A DNA stretch of 64,000 bases from Guadua angustifolia (GCA_036346375.1 CM070518.1:1922001-1986000), one strand, 5' to 3'; shown: positions 1 to 12,186, numbered from the stretch's first letter. Numbers and translations are program-made. The notes: generated by a model not told the origin, from the sequence alone.

Positions 1-2977
1 TGTGAAAGTAGCAGCGGAAAATGTAGCAATAAAAAGAGCCAATCAGTGTGCCCACAGGCAACCGACTGGGGTACGCTCCCTAGTAGTCCAGGTCTTCCTC
101 ATCAAAGTCTTCACCACAGATGTCGAACGGAGGATTGCATGCTCTGATCTCTTTATCTGCTTTATGGAATAGGCAGCCCCGCAATGAAAAGCGAGGGTGA
201 GTATGCAACATACTCAGCAAGTCTCGGAAACTTAATGCAAATAACTAAATGCAAGGCTTAAACAAAGGAAGCATATAGGGTTCATTTGCATAAAGCGAAA
301 TTGAAATTTAAATACAAGTAATAATTTCATAAAGCAGCATTTGACAAAATGTAAATAGCATAATTAATTAAATTTTGAAGTATAACAATTTTCCAGGTTC
401 CAACTACCTGGTTGGCTCCAACCGCCAAACTAAAATCCGGGAGCTCTAGTCATGATTCCCAACCACATTTTCATTTTAAACCAAATCATCATTTTTCCAT
501 TTAAAACCAAAACCGTAAAATCTACTATGTGAAAGCTGCCCACGCTTGCCCTTATCCGTGGGCACGGCTACTCAAGTAGTTTTGACTCTGCAGAGTTGGT
601 ACACTTTACCCACACGACATGATCAACCCCTTTCGCCAAGCTATTGACACACTTCCTTTGGTGTGCCGGCAGGGAGATCATGACAAGGCCTTTACAATGC
701 ATAATACCGCTACCGACTCCGTCCGCTAAGGTTTCACCGCTGTTAGGGCTACCCGCCTAGTACAGAAGCCCCATCTTGCGCCTTGCAAGTACCCTCCCGG
801 CAAACCGCACAGCCCAATGGCGAAGTCAAATAACGATACATGCAAATTACTTAGCCAAGTCGTACCCATAATAGACATGTTGTTGTACTGTATAGCATGG
901 CCCAAGGTAACACACGACCGGTCTTTAATTGACTAGGGCGGAACAATCACATTCCAGAATTTTGTGCATCCCGCACCCACCATTCAACCATCCGCCCCGG
1001 TCTAAATCATTTTTCACTTTTATTCTTCAAATTAATACCGGCAACACCAATTGCCATATTTTCATAATTCAATTTGAGTCAAATATGAAAGCATTTCCAT
1101 AATGGTAAGGTACCGAGCGTGATTAAGCATGGCTAAGCATTTTCTCATTCCATAATACAAAAATGATTATTATTAACAGTACTTAATTTTCCTAGGGTGT
1201 CAACGGTTGTCAAAATGAATATCAATGTGGTTATAACAATTTGGCATTTATCTAAGCATTTAAAATGACAATAAAGTACAGTACGCAAATAATAAGCATG
1301 CAATAATTTAAAAACAAAATATCATTTCATAAACTTGGGTCCAATATGGTCAAGGGAGACTTGCCTTCAACCTCTCTCGCTGCTGCTACCTCTGTCGGAT
1401 GCTCCGCTCGCTCAACCGCTGCGTCGTCTACACGCGAAACACGCGAATCGAGACAAAAATAAATAAAACAAAAATAAATAAAATCCAAAAATTCAAAATA
1501 AAGACACCAGAAGGTAGAGAATGATTTTAGATGAATTTAGAAATTTGAATCGTTCGAATCGGAGTTCGAACGGAGGAGAACGGGGCTTCCGAAGTTCTAC
1601 GGGAGAGAAAATCAGGAAATTAAAATAAAGTGACGCGTGGCGGCTCCTGATTGGCTGGAATTTTGGATTTTCAGAAATAATAAGGAAATACGAAATATAA
1701 GCGCTGACAAGTGGGGCCCACACGTCAGCGACTCGGCTCACATGGCGACAACATGGCTAACGCGTGGCTTACACGTGGCACCACGCAGATCTAGGGCTGA
1801 CGGGGCGGCGATGTGGCGCAGATGTGGCTGGCACGTAGCGCCAGGTGGCGGCTGACGAGGCTAGACAAGGCGATACGGCGACAGGGTGTCGCTGACGGGG
1901 ATGCCACGCGGGGAACAGATCCGAGGTGGCAGTGACACGGCCTCCACGCGGCGGACACGCGGAGAGGATTAGGGTTACGATTCGAGGAGACTGCATACCG
2001 GGATACGTGGCGTAATCTTGGCCGTTGCTGTGAAGATCGACGGCGGAGGAAGCTCGAAGGAGTCGACGGCGAAGTGGTTGAGGCCTTCCGCTGGACTTGG
2101 AGGAGACAACAGAGCAACCGGCAAGGCGGCGCTGGATCGGGTGTGAACGAGTGTGGATTAGAGAGAAGATCACGAGACAAACCCAATGACGCAAAGAACC
2201 GTGACTGAGACTCACCGGAGAGGGAGTAATACGGCGGAGAAGCTTTGCGCACGGTAGGCCAACTCCGGCGAGGTCTAGCGGTGCAACGGCGGCGATTCAG
2301 AGGGTGAGACGTGGGGGAAAAGAGGCGGCGCAGAGTGGAGAGTGCGGCGCTGAAACCGGAGCGAGCTTAAATAGTCTAGGGCAACGGGAAAAAGCGCGGA
2401 TACCAAGGTTGGTCGGGCGGCTGGGCTGTGCGGGCGGCGGAGCTTGAGCAGGCGACGTGGCACGACGTGAGCCGATGGATCGGGATCGGACGGTGGAGAG
2501 AGAGGAATGGTAGGGTTAGGGTTTACTGTTGGGTGGCGGCGCGTATACGAGCCGTTGGATCGAAGATCAACGGTGGCCGCGTTAGGGTTTCGGCTGGGTT
2601 GGGCTTTGCGGGTGAGTTGGGCCGGCGGAAAGTGTACAGTAGCGGGCCGAGGTAGAATGAACAGGGATTTTGGCCCGCGCGGAGGAAAAGATTTAGAAAT
2701 TGATTTCCGAATTAAACAAAATACCAGAAATTCGAATAAACTTCAAATAATTCAAATAAATAGCAAATAAATTCAAAAAAATCCCCAAAAATTCAGAAAA
2801 ATCAAATGAAGCACAAGGAACCCAATAAAAATAAGAAATAATTAATTTGAAGTATGGATTAATCAAATTAAATCCTTTTTTACTTTAAAAATTCAAATTA
2901 AAGCGGTTTAAATTAATAAAATTCCACGGGTTGGATTTTGAAATTCAAGTCCAAGAAATTGAAAACGGAATGTTACA
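1..2977 (-). repeat. LTR of chromovirus copy A (3' LTR; element on minus strand)
   Basis: Long terminal repeat of a Ty3/Gypsy element read on the minus strand. The inner edge is TGTTACA at 2971-2977, which is TGTAACA in the sense direction, a common plant Gypsy LTR start. It lies directly next to the integrase/chromodomain end of pol. The outer edge begins TGTGAAAG at base 1, so the LTR either ends exactly there or continues outside the window. A second copy of most of it lies at 15734-18890. Copy A lacks about 70 bp present in copy B near 17580-17650; the missing piece is bounded by the near-repeats CGGCTCAC and CGGCTGAC. The many ORFs here have no recognisable domain and I treat them as chance. 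Confidence 0.85.
2365..2375 (-). promoter_or_regulatory. TATA-like box in LTR A
   Basis: CTATTTAAG on the minus strand, in a GC-rich U3 about 600 bp from the LTR start. The same motif is kept in copy B at about 18279-18287. Position and sequence suit a Pol II core promoter for the retroelement RNA. No transcript start can be read directly. Confidence 0.45.
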
Positions 2978-2989
2978 AACCTCCCCTAA

Positions 2990-3622
2990 CAAGAAATCTC
3001 GACCCCGAGATTTGGAACTAACTAGGGAAAAAGGCTGGGGTACTCCGCTCGAAGATCCTCCTCGCACTTCCAGGTGGCTTCCTCTTCTGGTTGGTTGCTC
3101 CACTGCACCTTGCAAAACTTGATCGCCTTGTTCCTTGTCCTGCGCTCGGCTTCCCTGCACTCGATCGGATACTCGGGATAGGTCGATCTTCATGCGGCTC
3201 AACATTTTCCAAGCGCATCGACTATCTCGCACTCTCAAGCACTTCTCAACTGTGACACATGGAAGACATTATGCACATTCGACAGATGCGGTGGCAACTC
3301 CAACTGATACGCCACTTCCCCACTTCTAGCTATAATGGGAAAAGGTCCAATAAATCTCGGTGCCAACTTGTCACGCACTCTGAATCGGCGCATACCTTTG
3401 AGTGGGGTGACTTTCAGATACACATAGTCACCCGGGGCAAAGGTCAATGCTCTCCTGCGATTATCAGCATAGCTCTTCTACCTGGACTGCGCTGTTCTCA
3501 ATCTTTCCTGAATCATCTTCACTTGTTCCTCAGCTTTCTGCAGAATATCCGGACCGAAGACTTAGCGATCTCCTGTCTCATGCCAACAAAGAGGTGTCCT
3601 GCACTTCCTCCCATAAAGAGCT
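2990..3622 (-). pseudogene. Integrase C-terminus and chromodomain, copy A (frameshifted)
   Basis: This is the 3' end of the chromovirus pol gene. The reading frame at 3235-3447 gives the integrase C-terminal fold (FAPGDYVYLKVTPLKGMRRF, then PRFIGPFPIIARSGEVAYQL and NVFHVSQLR). Beyond it the chromodomain region is split between frames, while copy B reads straight through the same stretch. A chromodomain at this place marks the chromovirus branch of Ty3/Gypsy and is thought to guide integration to modified histones. The frame breaks here fall mostly at sites where copy B has CTG or CAG and copy A has CG, so some may be sequence error rather than true decay. Confidence 0.8.
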
Positions 3623-4474
3623 TCAAATGGTGCCATCTGCAGGCTGGCTTGATAACTGTTGTTGTAGGAGAACTCCGCATATGTTAACATCGATCCTAAT
3701 CGTCGCATTGGACAATGCACAGGCTCTCAACATATCCTCCAGGATCTGATTCACTCGCTCCGTCTGTCCATCTGTCTGGGGATGATAAGCTATACTGAAG
3801 TTCAGATTGGTGCCTAATGCTTCTTGTAACTTTTGCCAGAATCTAGATGTGAATTGGGTACCCCGATCAGAAACGATCTTCTTGGGCACACCATGCATAC
3901 ACACAATCCGAGTCATGTACAGCTCTGCAAGCTTATCCCCCTTATAGGTTGTCTTCACTGGGATGAAATGTGCAACTTTCGTGAGTCGATCCACGACAAC
4001 CCAAATCGAGTCATAGCCTGACCTGGTCCTCAAAAGTCCTGTGATAAAGTCCATCCCAACTTCTTCCCACTTCCACTCAGGTACCTTCAACGGCTGCAAC
4101 AAACCTGCTGGCCTTTGATGCTCAGCTTTGACTCGCTGGCACACATCACACATAGCTATGAACTCTGCAATCTCCTTCCTCATCCTAGGCCACCAATAAG
4201 CACCTCGAAGGTCATGATACATCTTGGTGTTGCCAGGATGAATCGAATATGCTGAATCGTGTGCTTCCTTCAGTATCAACTGTTTGAGCTCTTTCTGATT
4301 CGGCACATAGATACTCTTCCCAAGCCAAACTGTCCCTTCTTCATCTTCTGAGAATCCTGGGGCTTTACCTTCCTTGATTCTTTCCTTGATCCTAATAGCT
4401 TCCTTGTCTGACTTCTGCAATTTCTTGATTTGGTCCACCAGAGTTGGTTGAACTTCCAAAACAGCAACATATCT
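3623..4474 (-). pseudogene. Chromovirus integrase, zinc-binding and catalytic core, copy A
   Basis: This integrase piece inserts element cDNA into the genome. The open frame is 297 codons, but the first 14 come from the inserted solo LTR. The HHCC zinc-binding module is visible (H86, H93, C123, C126), then the DDE core: D156 in MDFITG, D217 in VSDRGTQF and E253 in DGQTERVNQ. This suits the chromovirus family. The frame ends at 3623, where copy B continues as LPYAEFSYNNSYQ. The gene is cut from its upstream half by the solo LTR at 4475-5136 and has no intact partner nearby, so it is a relic even though all catalytic residues remain. Confidence 0.85.
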
Positions 4475-5136
4475 GACGAGGGCTGGGAACTCCTTGACCG
4501 GCCGGCGTGCGGTCAACGGATCCCCAAGCTCGGAAGGCCCCGACCGCGACTGGAGTGCAAGATTGGGCGCTCGACCTCGGCGCGGTGTGCCCGAGCTCGA
4601 CCAAGACGACCTCTAGCTCGGGCAAGGGTCTCATCTGAAAGCCCCGTCCGCCAAGGATTTCGGATCTAGCATTTGACCGGTAGTTTCAGAGAGCGGGTCA
4701 TGGGGATGACTAAGAGTGTGGCAAGTTCGAGGCGATTCTTGCCAGCCCTCAAGGTGCACGAAGGCCCTTTCAAGGATCGCACCCTAGATTCTTGGCGAGA
4801 GGGAGTATAAAGACCAAGGACGCATGAGCTCCAAAAAAGACGAACACAGCACACACAACAGCTCGAGCTAGGAATCACCATTACGGTCTTGAGTTGTAAA
4901 CACTGCTCTGTACACCCAGATAACAAGAATCACCGCCGCAAGGCGACTGGAGTAGAGCTATTACCTTCACAGGGGCTCGAACCAGTATAAACTCTTGTCT
5001 CGCGCTCGTTGTCGCCTTGCTCCGACCATCACCGCGATCGATTTTCTTCCTTCGTTCGAGCAAAACGCAGCTCGGGTCCCATAAACTCTCTGACCCCTAC
5101 CTCTTTTCTCGCGGTTGACGATCCCGATCATCGACA
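4475..5136 (+). mobile_element. Solo LTR inside the pol gene of copy A (TSD ATATC)
   Basis: A 662 bp insert that begins TGACGAGGGC, ends GATCATCGACA and is flanked on both sides by ATATC (4470-4474 and 5137-5141). Copy B has the unoccupied site at 20391-20395, with one ATATC and continuous pol sequence. TG...CA ends, a 5 bp duplication and no internal coding region identify a solo LTR left by recombination between the two LTRs of a full element. A TATA-like GTATAAAG at about 4804-4811 suggests plus orientation. I cannot assign the family. Confidence 0.92.
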
Positions 5137-5141
5137 ATATC

Positions 5142-5610
5142 CTTCTTCCACCAACCCCAAGTTCAGACGCTGAAATTCCTCGTGAAGAGCAGGCTGACCT
5201 TCCTGAACCACCAAATTGTTGCAGTAGCTCTTCCGACTCAGTGCATCGGCAACCACATTCGCCTTACCAGGATGGTAATGTTTGCCTGCATCATAGTCCT
5301 TTATCAGCTCCAACCATCTTCTTTGCCTCAAGTTGAGATCTGCTTGAGTGAAGATGTATTTCAGACTCTTGTGGTCTGTGAAGATCTCGCACCGATTCCC
5401 AATGAGATAGTGCCTCCACAGCTTCAATGCATGCACAACAACAGCCAATTCCAAGTCATGGGTTGGATAGTTCTCCTCATGTGGTCGCAATTGCCGCGAG
5501 GCGTATGCGACTACCTTGCCTTCCTGCAGACAAGACACAACCCAGACCCTGCCTCGAAGCATCACAATAGATCTCAAATCCCTTCTGAATGTCCGGGCAC
5601 ACAAGCACTA
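5142..5610 (-). pseudogene. Chromovirus RNase H / end of RT, copy A (truncated)
   Basis: Carries the Gypsy RNase H module that degrades RNA in the RNA-DNA hybrid. Visible motifs are YASRQLRPHE, DLELAVVVHAL (catalytic Glu), FTDHKSLKYIFTQ (catalytic Asp) and VVADALSRK (last Asp). The segment joins the integrase across the solo LTR. At about 5605-5611 the match to copy B stops sharply and Tat-lineage gag begins, so RT proper, protease and gag of copy A are absent. The connection to RT (RRDLRSIVMLRG) already differs from copy B by small indels. Confidence 0.8.
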
Positions 5611-5629
5611 GTTAGGACAAGCCGACCAG

Positions 5630-7034
5630 CCGAGTTTGCACTCGGGGGGCAGGATAATACCCAATATAATTGGCCAAACCCTAGCGTTCCATCGACTAAC
5701 AACATCAATTGGGCTGATCAGATTTCCATGGTCTTGAGAGATCAATTTGGCTTCTGACCAAAGGAAAGACAATCGATTCTGTAAAGTCGCACCCAGATTA
5801 CATTGACCGCATGCCATATCCCCATAACTTTAGGATCCCGATTTTGAAGTTTTGGGGATGATTCGATTACCACTTTAGAGCATGTTGGAAGATTTATCGC
5901 TCGATTGTGGTGAAGCGGCTCAGTCCGATGGGTTAAAGATTAGGCTTTCTCCCTTGTCTTTATCAGGGACTGCCTTCACTTGGTTTACCAATTTACCTCC
6001 AAATTCGGTCCATTTTTGGAACGATTTAGAAAGTCGATATCATGAATACTTTTTCTCTGGTAGCTTGGAGTTGAGAATTTCAGACTTGAGTGCTGTCCGG
6101 CAAAAGTTTGGTGAGCCGGCTTCAGATTATATTAGAAGATTCAGAGAAGTGCAAAATCGCTGCTTCAGTGTAGTATTGCCTGATAACCAACTAGCCGATT
6201 TAGCCTTTCAAGGGTTAATTCCCCCACTTAAAGAAAAGCTTGTCGGACAGAGTTCATCGATTTAAGTCACCTGCTTCACCGTGTGTCTGCACAGGAAAGC
6301 CGATATTTAAGTAAAGAATTCAAAGATAAAATTAGACTAAACGGCAGTGGGAAGGACAAAGCAAAAATAAACATGGTCGAGTATAGTTCAAGTGAAACTT
6401 CCGAAGATGAGGCGATGTAAATATATTTGAATGGATAAGGGGTTCTAAAAACCACTTGTGCGTTAAGTGGCTCAAGCCGACTAAGGGTAAGTCGGAGGTT
6501 AAATATGCTTTTGATGTATCCAAGTGTGATCGCATATTCAACATGTTGTTACAAGAAAAGTCGATACGATTGCTCGAGGGACATACCATACCATCACCGA
6601 TGAGATCAAAAAGCAGCGATCTTGTAAGTGGCATCATTAGATTCGTCATAACACTAATGATTGCAACATCTTTCGTGACAAATCTGACGGCTATTGAAGG
6701 CGGTCGGCTCAAGTTTGCAGAGGAGCCGGCCATGGAAGTCGACGTCAATCCCTTCCCAATCAACATGGTTCAATGCTCCGGCAAGGGAAAAAACATTGTC
6801 GATGAAAGACCCTTAGCAACGCGGCAAGTCGGCATAGAGTCAAGCTCACAAGGAGAAACACTGAAGATAACGATCGGCTCACTTCAAATTGAAGCCGATC
6901 GAGATGGGAGGAATTCAAGGACAATTAAGCCAAGGGGAGAATTGCAAGTCGGGCGATGGTACAAAGCTGAAAAAACACCGCAAAAACTTGCGTTCAAGCC
7001 CAAGCCAACCTTCTCACAGTTACTTGAAAAATAA
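5630..7034 (+). pseudogene. Tat-lineage gag (N-terminal and central part, broken)
   Basis: Gag forms the particle that packages element RNA. Frame 5182-5757 gives NWADQISMVLRDQFGF; frame 5882-6265 gives the plant retrotransposon Gag core (LSLSGTAFTWFTNLPPNSVH, then FWNDLESRYHEYFF and SDYIRRFREVQNRCF); frame 6456-7034 continues (KYAFDVSKCDRIFNMLLQEK). At least three frame changes separate these pieces. The expected zinc-knuckle region near 6610-6700 no longer reads as CCHC. The reading frame starts inside the gene because the 5' end is missing. Confidence 0.8.
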
Positions 7035-7040
7035 GAAAGG

Positions 7041-8236
7041 ATGAGCCATCGACAGAAGCAGCAGTTTCGCCGACCAGATGAATCGCATCGGTCGAACACT
7101 GCGTTTCGGCCCAATAATTGGTATCAGCTAGACAACGCAGAAAGAGCTCACCAGATATGTCCTTTTTGGCAATTCTGTTGGGAAAGGGGTGTGGCGCTAC
7201 CATCTGCAAAGTCTGCCCCATGGAGCATTATCCGCAGAGAGATTGGCCGAAACAATTGGTGAAAGAGCGTCTATTCAGGCCGATGTCGGATCAAAATGAA
7301 CCAGGGAATAGAAGGCCGATAAAAGAAAGGTTAGGCACACCGGACCAAGCCAACGAAAAAGAACCAATTGAGAATTTGGTCGGTAAAATCTGCAAGCTAG
7401 TGGAGCCTAAGCCCAGGTGGTGCCCAATCGGTCTCAGCCGATCGCAGCGCAGACGACTTCAACGTCTGAGGAGGCAGGAGATGAGAGAGGCCGAAGAAGA
7501 GAAACAAAGAGACCAAGCGTTTAATGAGCTGTGGCCAATAAAACTTGTTACAAAGGAGTGGAGGAAAAAACAACAAGCCGACGATGAATCAGATTCTTTA
7601 GATGATTTGCTGTCACCAATGATTCGAGATGACACTCCTCCCATGGACATCAACATGGTGTTCACCCTACCAGCCGAGTTCAGGATTAAAACTGAATCGA
7701 CTAAAGATACGTTTGCTCAACTATGTTTAGGCTCACAAGATGCTGTGTTTGAAAAGCCGCAAGATCCTCATCGGCATCTTAAGCCGTTGTACTTAAAAGG
7801 CTACATCAATGGAAAGCCGATTTCCAGGATGCTCGTTGATGGAGGGGCTACTGTGAACTTGATGCCACTCACCACCTGCAAGAAACTAGGCAAAGCCGAT
7901 GAAGATCTGATAAAGACAAATATGGTACTTAATGATTTCACAGGAGACCCTACTGAGGCTAAGGGAGTAATGGTTCTGAAATTAACCGTCAGTAGCAAAA
8001 CTTTACCGACCGCGTTTTTTGTGATTGAAGCAAAGGGAAACTATAGTGTACTCCTTGGACGCGATTGGATACATGCCAATTGCTGCATACCATCGACCAT
8101 GCATCAGCTGCTAGTTCAGTGGAACGGAGATGAAGTTGAGGTCGTCTCGGTGACACATCGGCCCATATTGCTATGGCTAGTTCGATCGCGAATTGGCCAC
8201 ATGAAGAAGCGGAGTGCATATCAGGTAAAGCTCTAG
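7041..8236 (+). pseudogene. Tat-lineage gag C-terminus and aspartic protease
   Basis: A 372-codon frame (7118-8236), with its upstream part in another frame (7041-7262). The middle is rich in charged residues (RSQRRRLQRLRRQEMREAEE). The retropepsin domain follows: LYLKGYINGKPISRMLVDGG, with the active-site triplet in VDGGATVNLMPL near 7833-7850, then the hydrophobic YSVLLGRDWIHANCCIPST that closes the fold. The enzyme would cleave the Gag-Pol polyprotein. The frame ends soon after HQLLVQWNGDEVEV, and RT resumes in another frame at about 8331, so the polyprotein is not continuous. Confidence 0.82.
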
Positions 8237-8330
8237 ACGATTGTGATTTCATATGCATTGGGAAGTCGAGTTTGATGCCGATCAGTGTGAAGCCAGGCAC
8301 ATTTGATCGGGCAAGTGAAATTATAAGGAG

Positions 8331-9816
8331 ATGGGGTCAGAAATGATCCAGGCATTACAGGACAGGGCGAGGAGCTATCGGCATGAAATAAACTCCTGTG
8401 AAGCCATTGAAGATTTCCAAAGCGAAAAATTGGGGCAAGGTTTCACTTCTGCCGATATGATTGAAGAAGTCGATATAGGAGAAGGTGATAAGAAAAGGCC
8501 AACTTTTGTAAGGGCAGATTTAGGTCTAGAATACAAACATAAGTTGGTCAAAATACTTAGAGAATACAGGGATTGTTTCGCTTGGGAGTACTATGAGATG
8601 CCTGGGTTAAGCCGACAGTTAATGGAACATCGGCTACCTATCAAGCCGGGGTATCGGCCATATAAACAACCCCCGCGGCGTTATAATCCAGAACTGTACA
8701 ATGTGATAAAAGAAGAGATTGAGAGACTGTTGGAGGCCAAGTTTATAAGACCTTGCCGATACGCCGAATGGGTGTCCAACATTGTTCCCGTCATGAAAAA
8801 GAATGGTAAACTTCGGGTGTGCGTAGACTTTAGAGATTTGAATAAAGCCACGCCAAAAGATGAATATCCGATACCTATAGCCGATATGCTTATCGATGCT
8901 GCATCGGGTAATAAGATTATCGGTTTCCTTGATGGGAATCTGGGTATAACCAGATATTCATGGCGTGTCGATGTCCCTAAAGCGCCTTGAGATGCCTGGC
9001 GCGATAGGATTATCTGAATGGCGAGAATGACATTCGCTTAAAAATCAAAGCGCCACCTATCAACGCGCCATGAATTTGATTTTTCACGACCTAATCGGCC
9101 ATATTGTTGAAATTTACATTGACGATGTGGTGGTTAAGTCTAAGGAAGACTGGCAGCACTTGGCCGATTTAGAAAGGGTATTTCAAAATACAAGAGCTCA
9201 TGGGTTAAAAATGAATCCTTTAAAGTGCGAGTTTGGTGTGTCGGCTGGCCAATTCCTAGGATTTATGGTTCACCAAAGAGGAATTGAAGTTAACCAAGCA
9301 AGAGTTAAAGCCATAGCCGATACAAAACCGCCGACATGTAAAAATGAATTGCAGAAGCTGATCGGCAAAATTAATTACTTAAGACGATTCATTTCAAATC
9401 TGTCTGGTAGAATTCAAGCTTTTACGCCATTACTAAAATTAAAGGATGATCAGAATTTTGTGTGGGGAGCCGATCAGCAAAAAGCTTTCAACGATATAAA
9501 ACAGTATCTAGCGTCACCACCAGTCTTGGCCGCACCACAAAAGGGAATTCCCTTCAAGTTATATATATCGGCTGAAAATGAGACTATCGGAGCTGTATTG
9601 GCGCAAGAAGTCGATGTCAAAGAGCGAGTAATATTTTACTTAAGCCGACGACTCCTGGAAGCCGAAACCAGGTACCCACCAATAGAAAAATTGTGCTTGT
9701 CCTTATATTTTGCTTGTACAAAGCTGAGGCATTATATATTAGCATCGACTTGCATAGTAGTATGCAGAAATGATATCATCAAATATATGCTGTCTGTGCC
9801 AATCTTGAGAGGATGA
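8331..9816 (+). pseudogene. Tat-lineage reverse transcriptase and first RNase H (frameshifted)
   Basis: RT copies element RNA into cDNA. The first frame (8331-8990) has the entry region (YRPYKQPPRRYNPELYNVIK), RLLEAKFIRPCRYAEWVSNI and VDFRDLNKATPKDEYPIP. About 80 bp around 8950-9070 are scrambled by frame changes and a stop. The second frame (9070-9816) has the catalytic YIDDVVVKSKEDW at about 9114, then FLGFMVHQRGIEVNQ, KINYLRRFISNLS and a Gypsy RNase H start (FKLYISAENETIGAVLAQEV). The first RNase H ends early at 9816 after RHYILASTCIVV. All key RT motifs except the broken middle are visible. Confidence 0.85.
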
Positions 9817-9921
9817 CTTGGAAAGTGGGCTTATGCTCTAACCGAGTTCGATCTACAGTACGAACCGGCCAAGGCCATTAAAGGTCAAGCAGTAGCCAAT
9901 TTCATAACTGGATATGATACC

Positions 9922-10314
9922 ATGGCAGGAATGATCGATGTAGCCCCATGGCAATTATATTTTGATGGGTCAGTTTGTCAAGAGGGGAGTGGAATAGGTA
10001 TTATGCTGATTTCACCAAAAGGACATAACATCGAGTTTGCATATCGGCTTATAGGCCGATGCTCTAATAACCAGGCTGAATATGAGGCATTGCTCAAAGG
10101 GCTGCAGTTGGTAAATAGTGTCGGGGCAAGTAATGTGGAAGCATATGGTGACTCATTGCTGGTGGTGCAACAAATTAAAGGAGAATTCAAATGCAACGAT
10201 GAGGTGCTATCAAAATATTTAGAGCATTGTCTCGAAGTGATCAACACTTTCACGTCATTCCGTATCGGCCATGTGCCCAAGGAGACGAACAACAAGGCCA
10301 ACATCTTGGCTTAG
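9922..10314 (+). pseudogene. Second (archaeal-type) RNase H of the Tat lineage
   Basis: A 130-codon frame with the RNase H fold: WQLYFDGSVCQEGSGIGIML (first Asp in FDGS), NNQAEYEALLKGLQLV (catalytic Glu), VEAYGDSLLVVQQIKGEF (Asp in GDS) and a terminal HVPKETNNKANILA in place of the usual Asp-containing end. Plant Tat-lineage elements carry this extra domain after the retroviral-type RNase H, and that is the main reason for the lineage call. The short gap from 9816 to 9922 holds linker coding sequence in another frame (LQYEPAKAIKGQAVANF). Confidence 0.85.
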
Positions 10315-10425
10315 GCAGCTTCAGGTTATAAGGAATACAGCTGATACGAAGCATTTGAATCGATCGATAAAACGGTACTGTGTGTTGATAATGCCAACTG
10401 GAGAACGGAAATAAAAGCTTACCTA

Positions 10426-11654
10426 GTGGACCCGTCCAGACCTACGACACGAAAAGTTCGTCAGAAAGCACTAAAGTATGTGATGCTAGAAGGAGAATTA
10501 TACTATCGGACATTAGAAGGGTTGCTTTTGCGATGTCTGGGTGAGGAAGAAGCAAAGGTGGCTATGGGTGAAGTTCATGAAGGAATTTGCGGAGCGCATC
10601 AATCGGCTCACAAAATGAAATGGATCCTGAGACGAACCGGGTATTTTTGGCCGACAATGTTGGAAGATTGTTTTAAGTATTACAAAAGGTGTCAAACTTG
10701 TCAAAAGTTTGGGAATGTGCAACCTGCTCCGGCATCGGCTTTATACCCGATCATTAAGCCATGGCCGTTCAGGGGATCGGGGATAGATGTAATCGGCCAA
10801 ATATTCCCAGCATCAAGCAAAGGCCACAAATTCATCCTCGCAGCCACAGACTATTTTTCGAAATGGGTTGAGGCCGTTCCGCTTAAAAAGGTCACCAGTG
10901 TAGAAGCTATCGGCTTTGTTAATGAACACATTATCCATCGATTCGCTATCCCTCAGACTATCACAACCGATCAAGGAACCGTGTTCATGTCTAACGATTT
11001 TAAAAGCTTCGCAGAGAGCCTGGGTATCAAATTGCTCAACTCATCGTCATATTACGCTCAAGCCAATGGACAAGCCGAGTCGTCTAACAAAACTTTGATC
11101 AAGCTGATTAAAAGAAAAATCGACGAAAAGCCTCGAACTTGGCACTCTACACTATCGGAGTCTTTGTGGGCTTATCGGCTAACGTTTCACGGATCGACTA
11201 AATTATCACCATATCAGTTGGTATATGGCCAAGAGGCCGTGTTGCCCGTAGAAATAAATGTTGAGTCGATGCGAGTAGCAAAGCAGAATGATCTATCGGC
11301 CGATGAATACAAAGAATTGATACTACACAATTTGGACGACTTGGCAGAGCTAAGGCTGGTTACTTTAAATCGGCTTAAAAAGAATAAAAAAAAGTTGCGA
11401 GAGCCTATAATAAAAAAGTCGTGCCAAAGTCCTTCAGCGAAGTCGATTTAGTATGGAAAACAATATTGCCGATCGGTTCTAAGGATAATCGATTCGGTAA
11501 ATGGTCACCTACATGGGAGGGACCGTATAAAGTAAATCGGCTTGTTGGCGGAAATGCGTATATACTCGAAACACTTGAAGGATTGGTGTTACCAAAGGCA
11601 ATTAACGGAAAGTATCTAAAGCGGTACTATCCTAGCGTTTGGATCGGTGCGTAA
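10426..11654 (+). pseudogene. Tat-lineage integrase (one frameshift near the C-terminus)
   Basis: Integrase of 341 codons (10426-11451) plus a C-terminal piece in another frame (11421-11654). HHCC zinc module: VHEGICGAHQSAHKMKW, then CQTCQKFG. The DDE core has D in GSGIDVIGQI, D in TTDQGTVFMSNDF and E in AQANGQAESSNKTL. LWAYRLTFHGSTKLSPYQLV and YGQEAVLPVEI are standard for plant Gypsy integrases. The A-run at about 11385-11393 and nearby bases shift the frame before VDLVWKTILPIGSKDNRFGK, GPYKVNRLVGGNAYILE and the end. There is no chromodomain, in contrast to the flanking chromovirus copies. Confidence 0.87.
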
Positions 11655-12186
11655 TCAGAAGTACAATATAAAGAATTTGAAAACAATACGGTTAAACAGC
11701 CGATTAAATAAGATAGAATAATCGGTTAAACAGCTGATTACAAAAGTATCACAAGCAAAAGGACACTATTTCAAACACAATAACAAAATTTACAGTCCGG
11801 ATCCAGGGAGCCTAGCACCTAGACCCGACAGCGCTGCAGCAGCCTTGCCCAAGGTCTCGGTAATACCATAAACAAGGTCTTCGTCAGCTTTGGCATCTCC
11901 AGGCACTGGGACGACCTTGGCCGATTGTTCTTTAATTTTAGCAACGGCTTGGCCGATATTCTTTTTGCTCCTTGAGTAGAAGCCGTCGCATTGAAGTGGC
12001 AAGGCGTCGGCTAGCTATTTGGTTTACTTTTGTCAATTCCTCTTCAAGCTACTTTTTGGCTAACTCTAGCTTTTGAGCAGAGGATTTGGCGGCCATGAAG
12101 GATGTCGCGGCTTCATCATATTTTTTCTTCTCGGTTTTGGTCTCAGCAATCAACTTATCCAGAAGATGTTTGTCGGCTTCTTGGGC

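Noticed and set aside
1769..2252. Two ~150-codon minus frames in chromovirus LTR A
   Set aside because: They lie within LTR U3/R DNA, have no domain and differ in ends between the two LTR copies.
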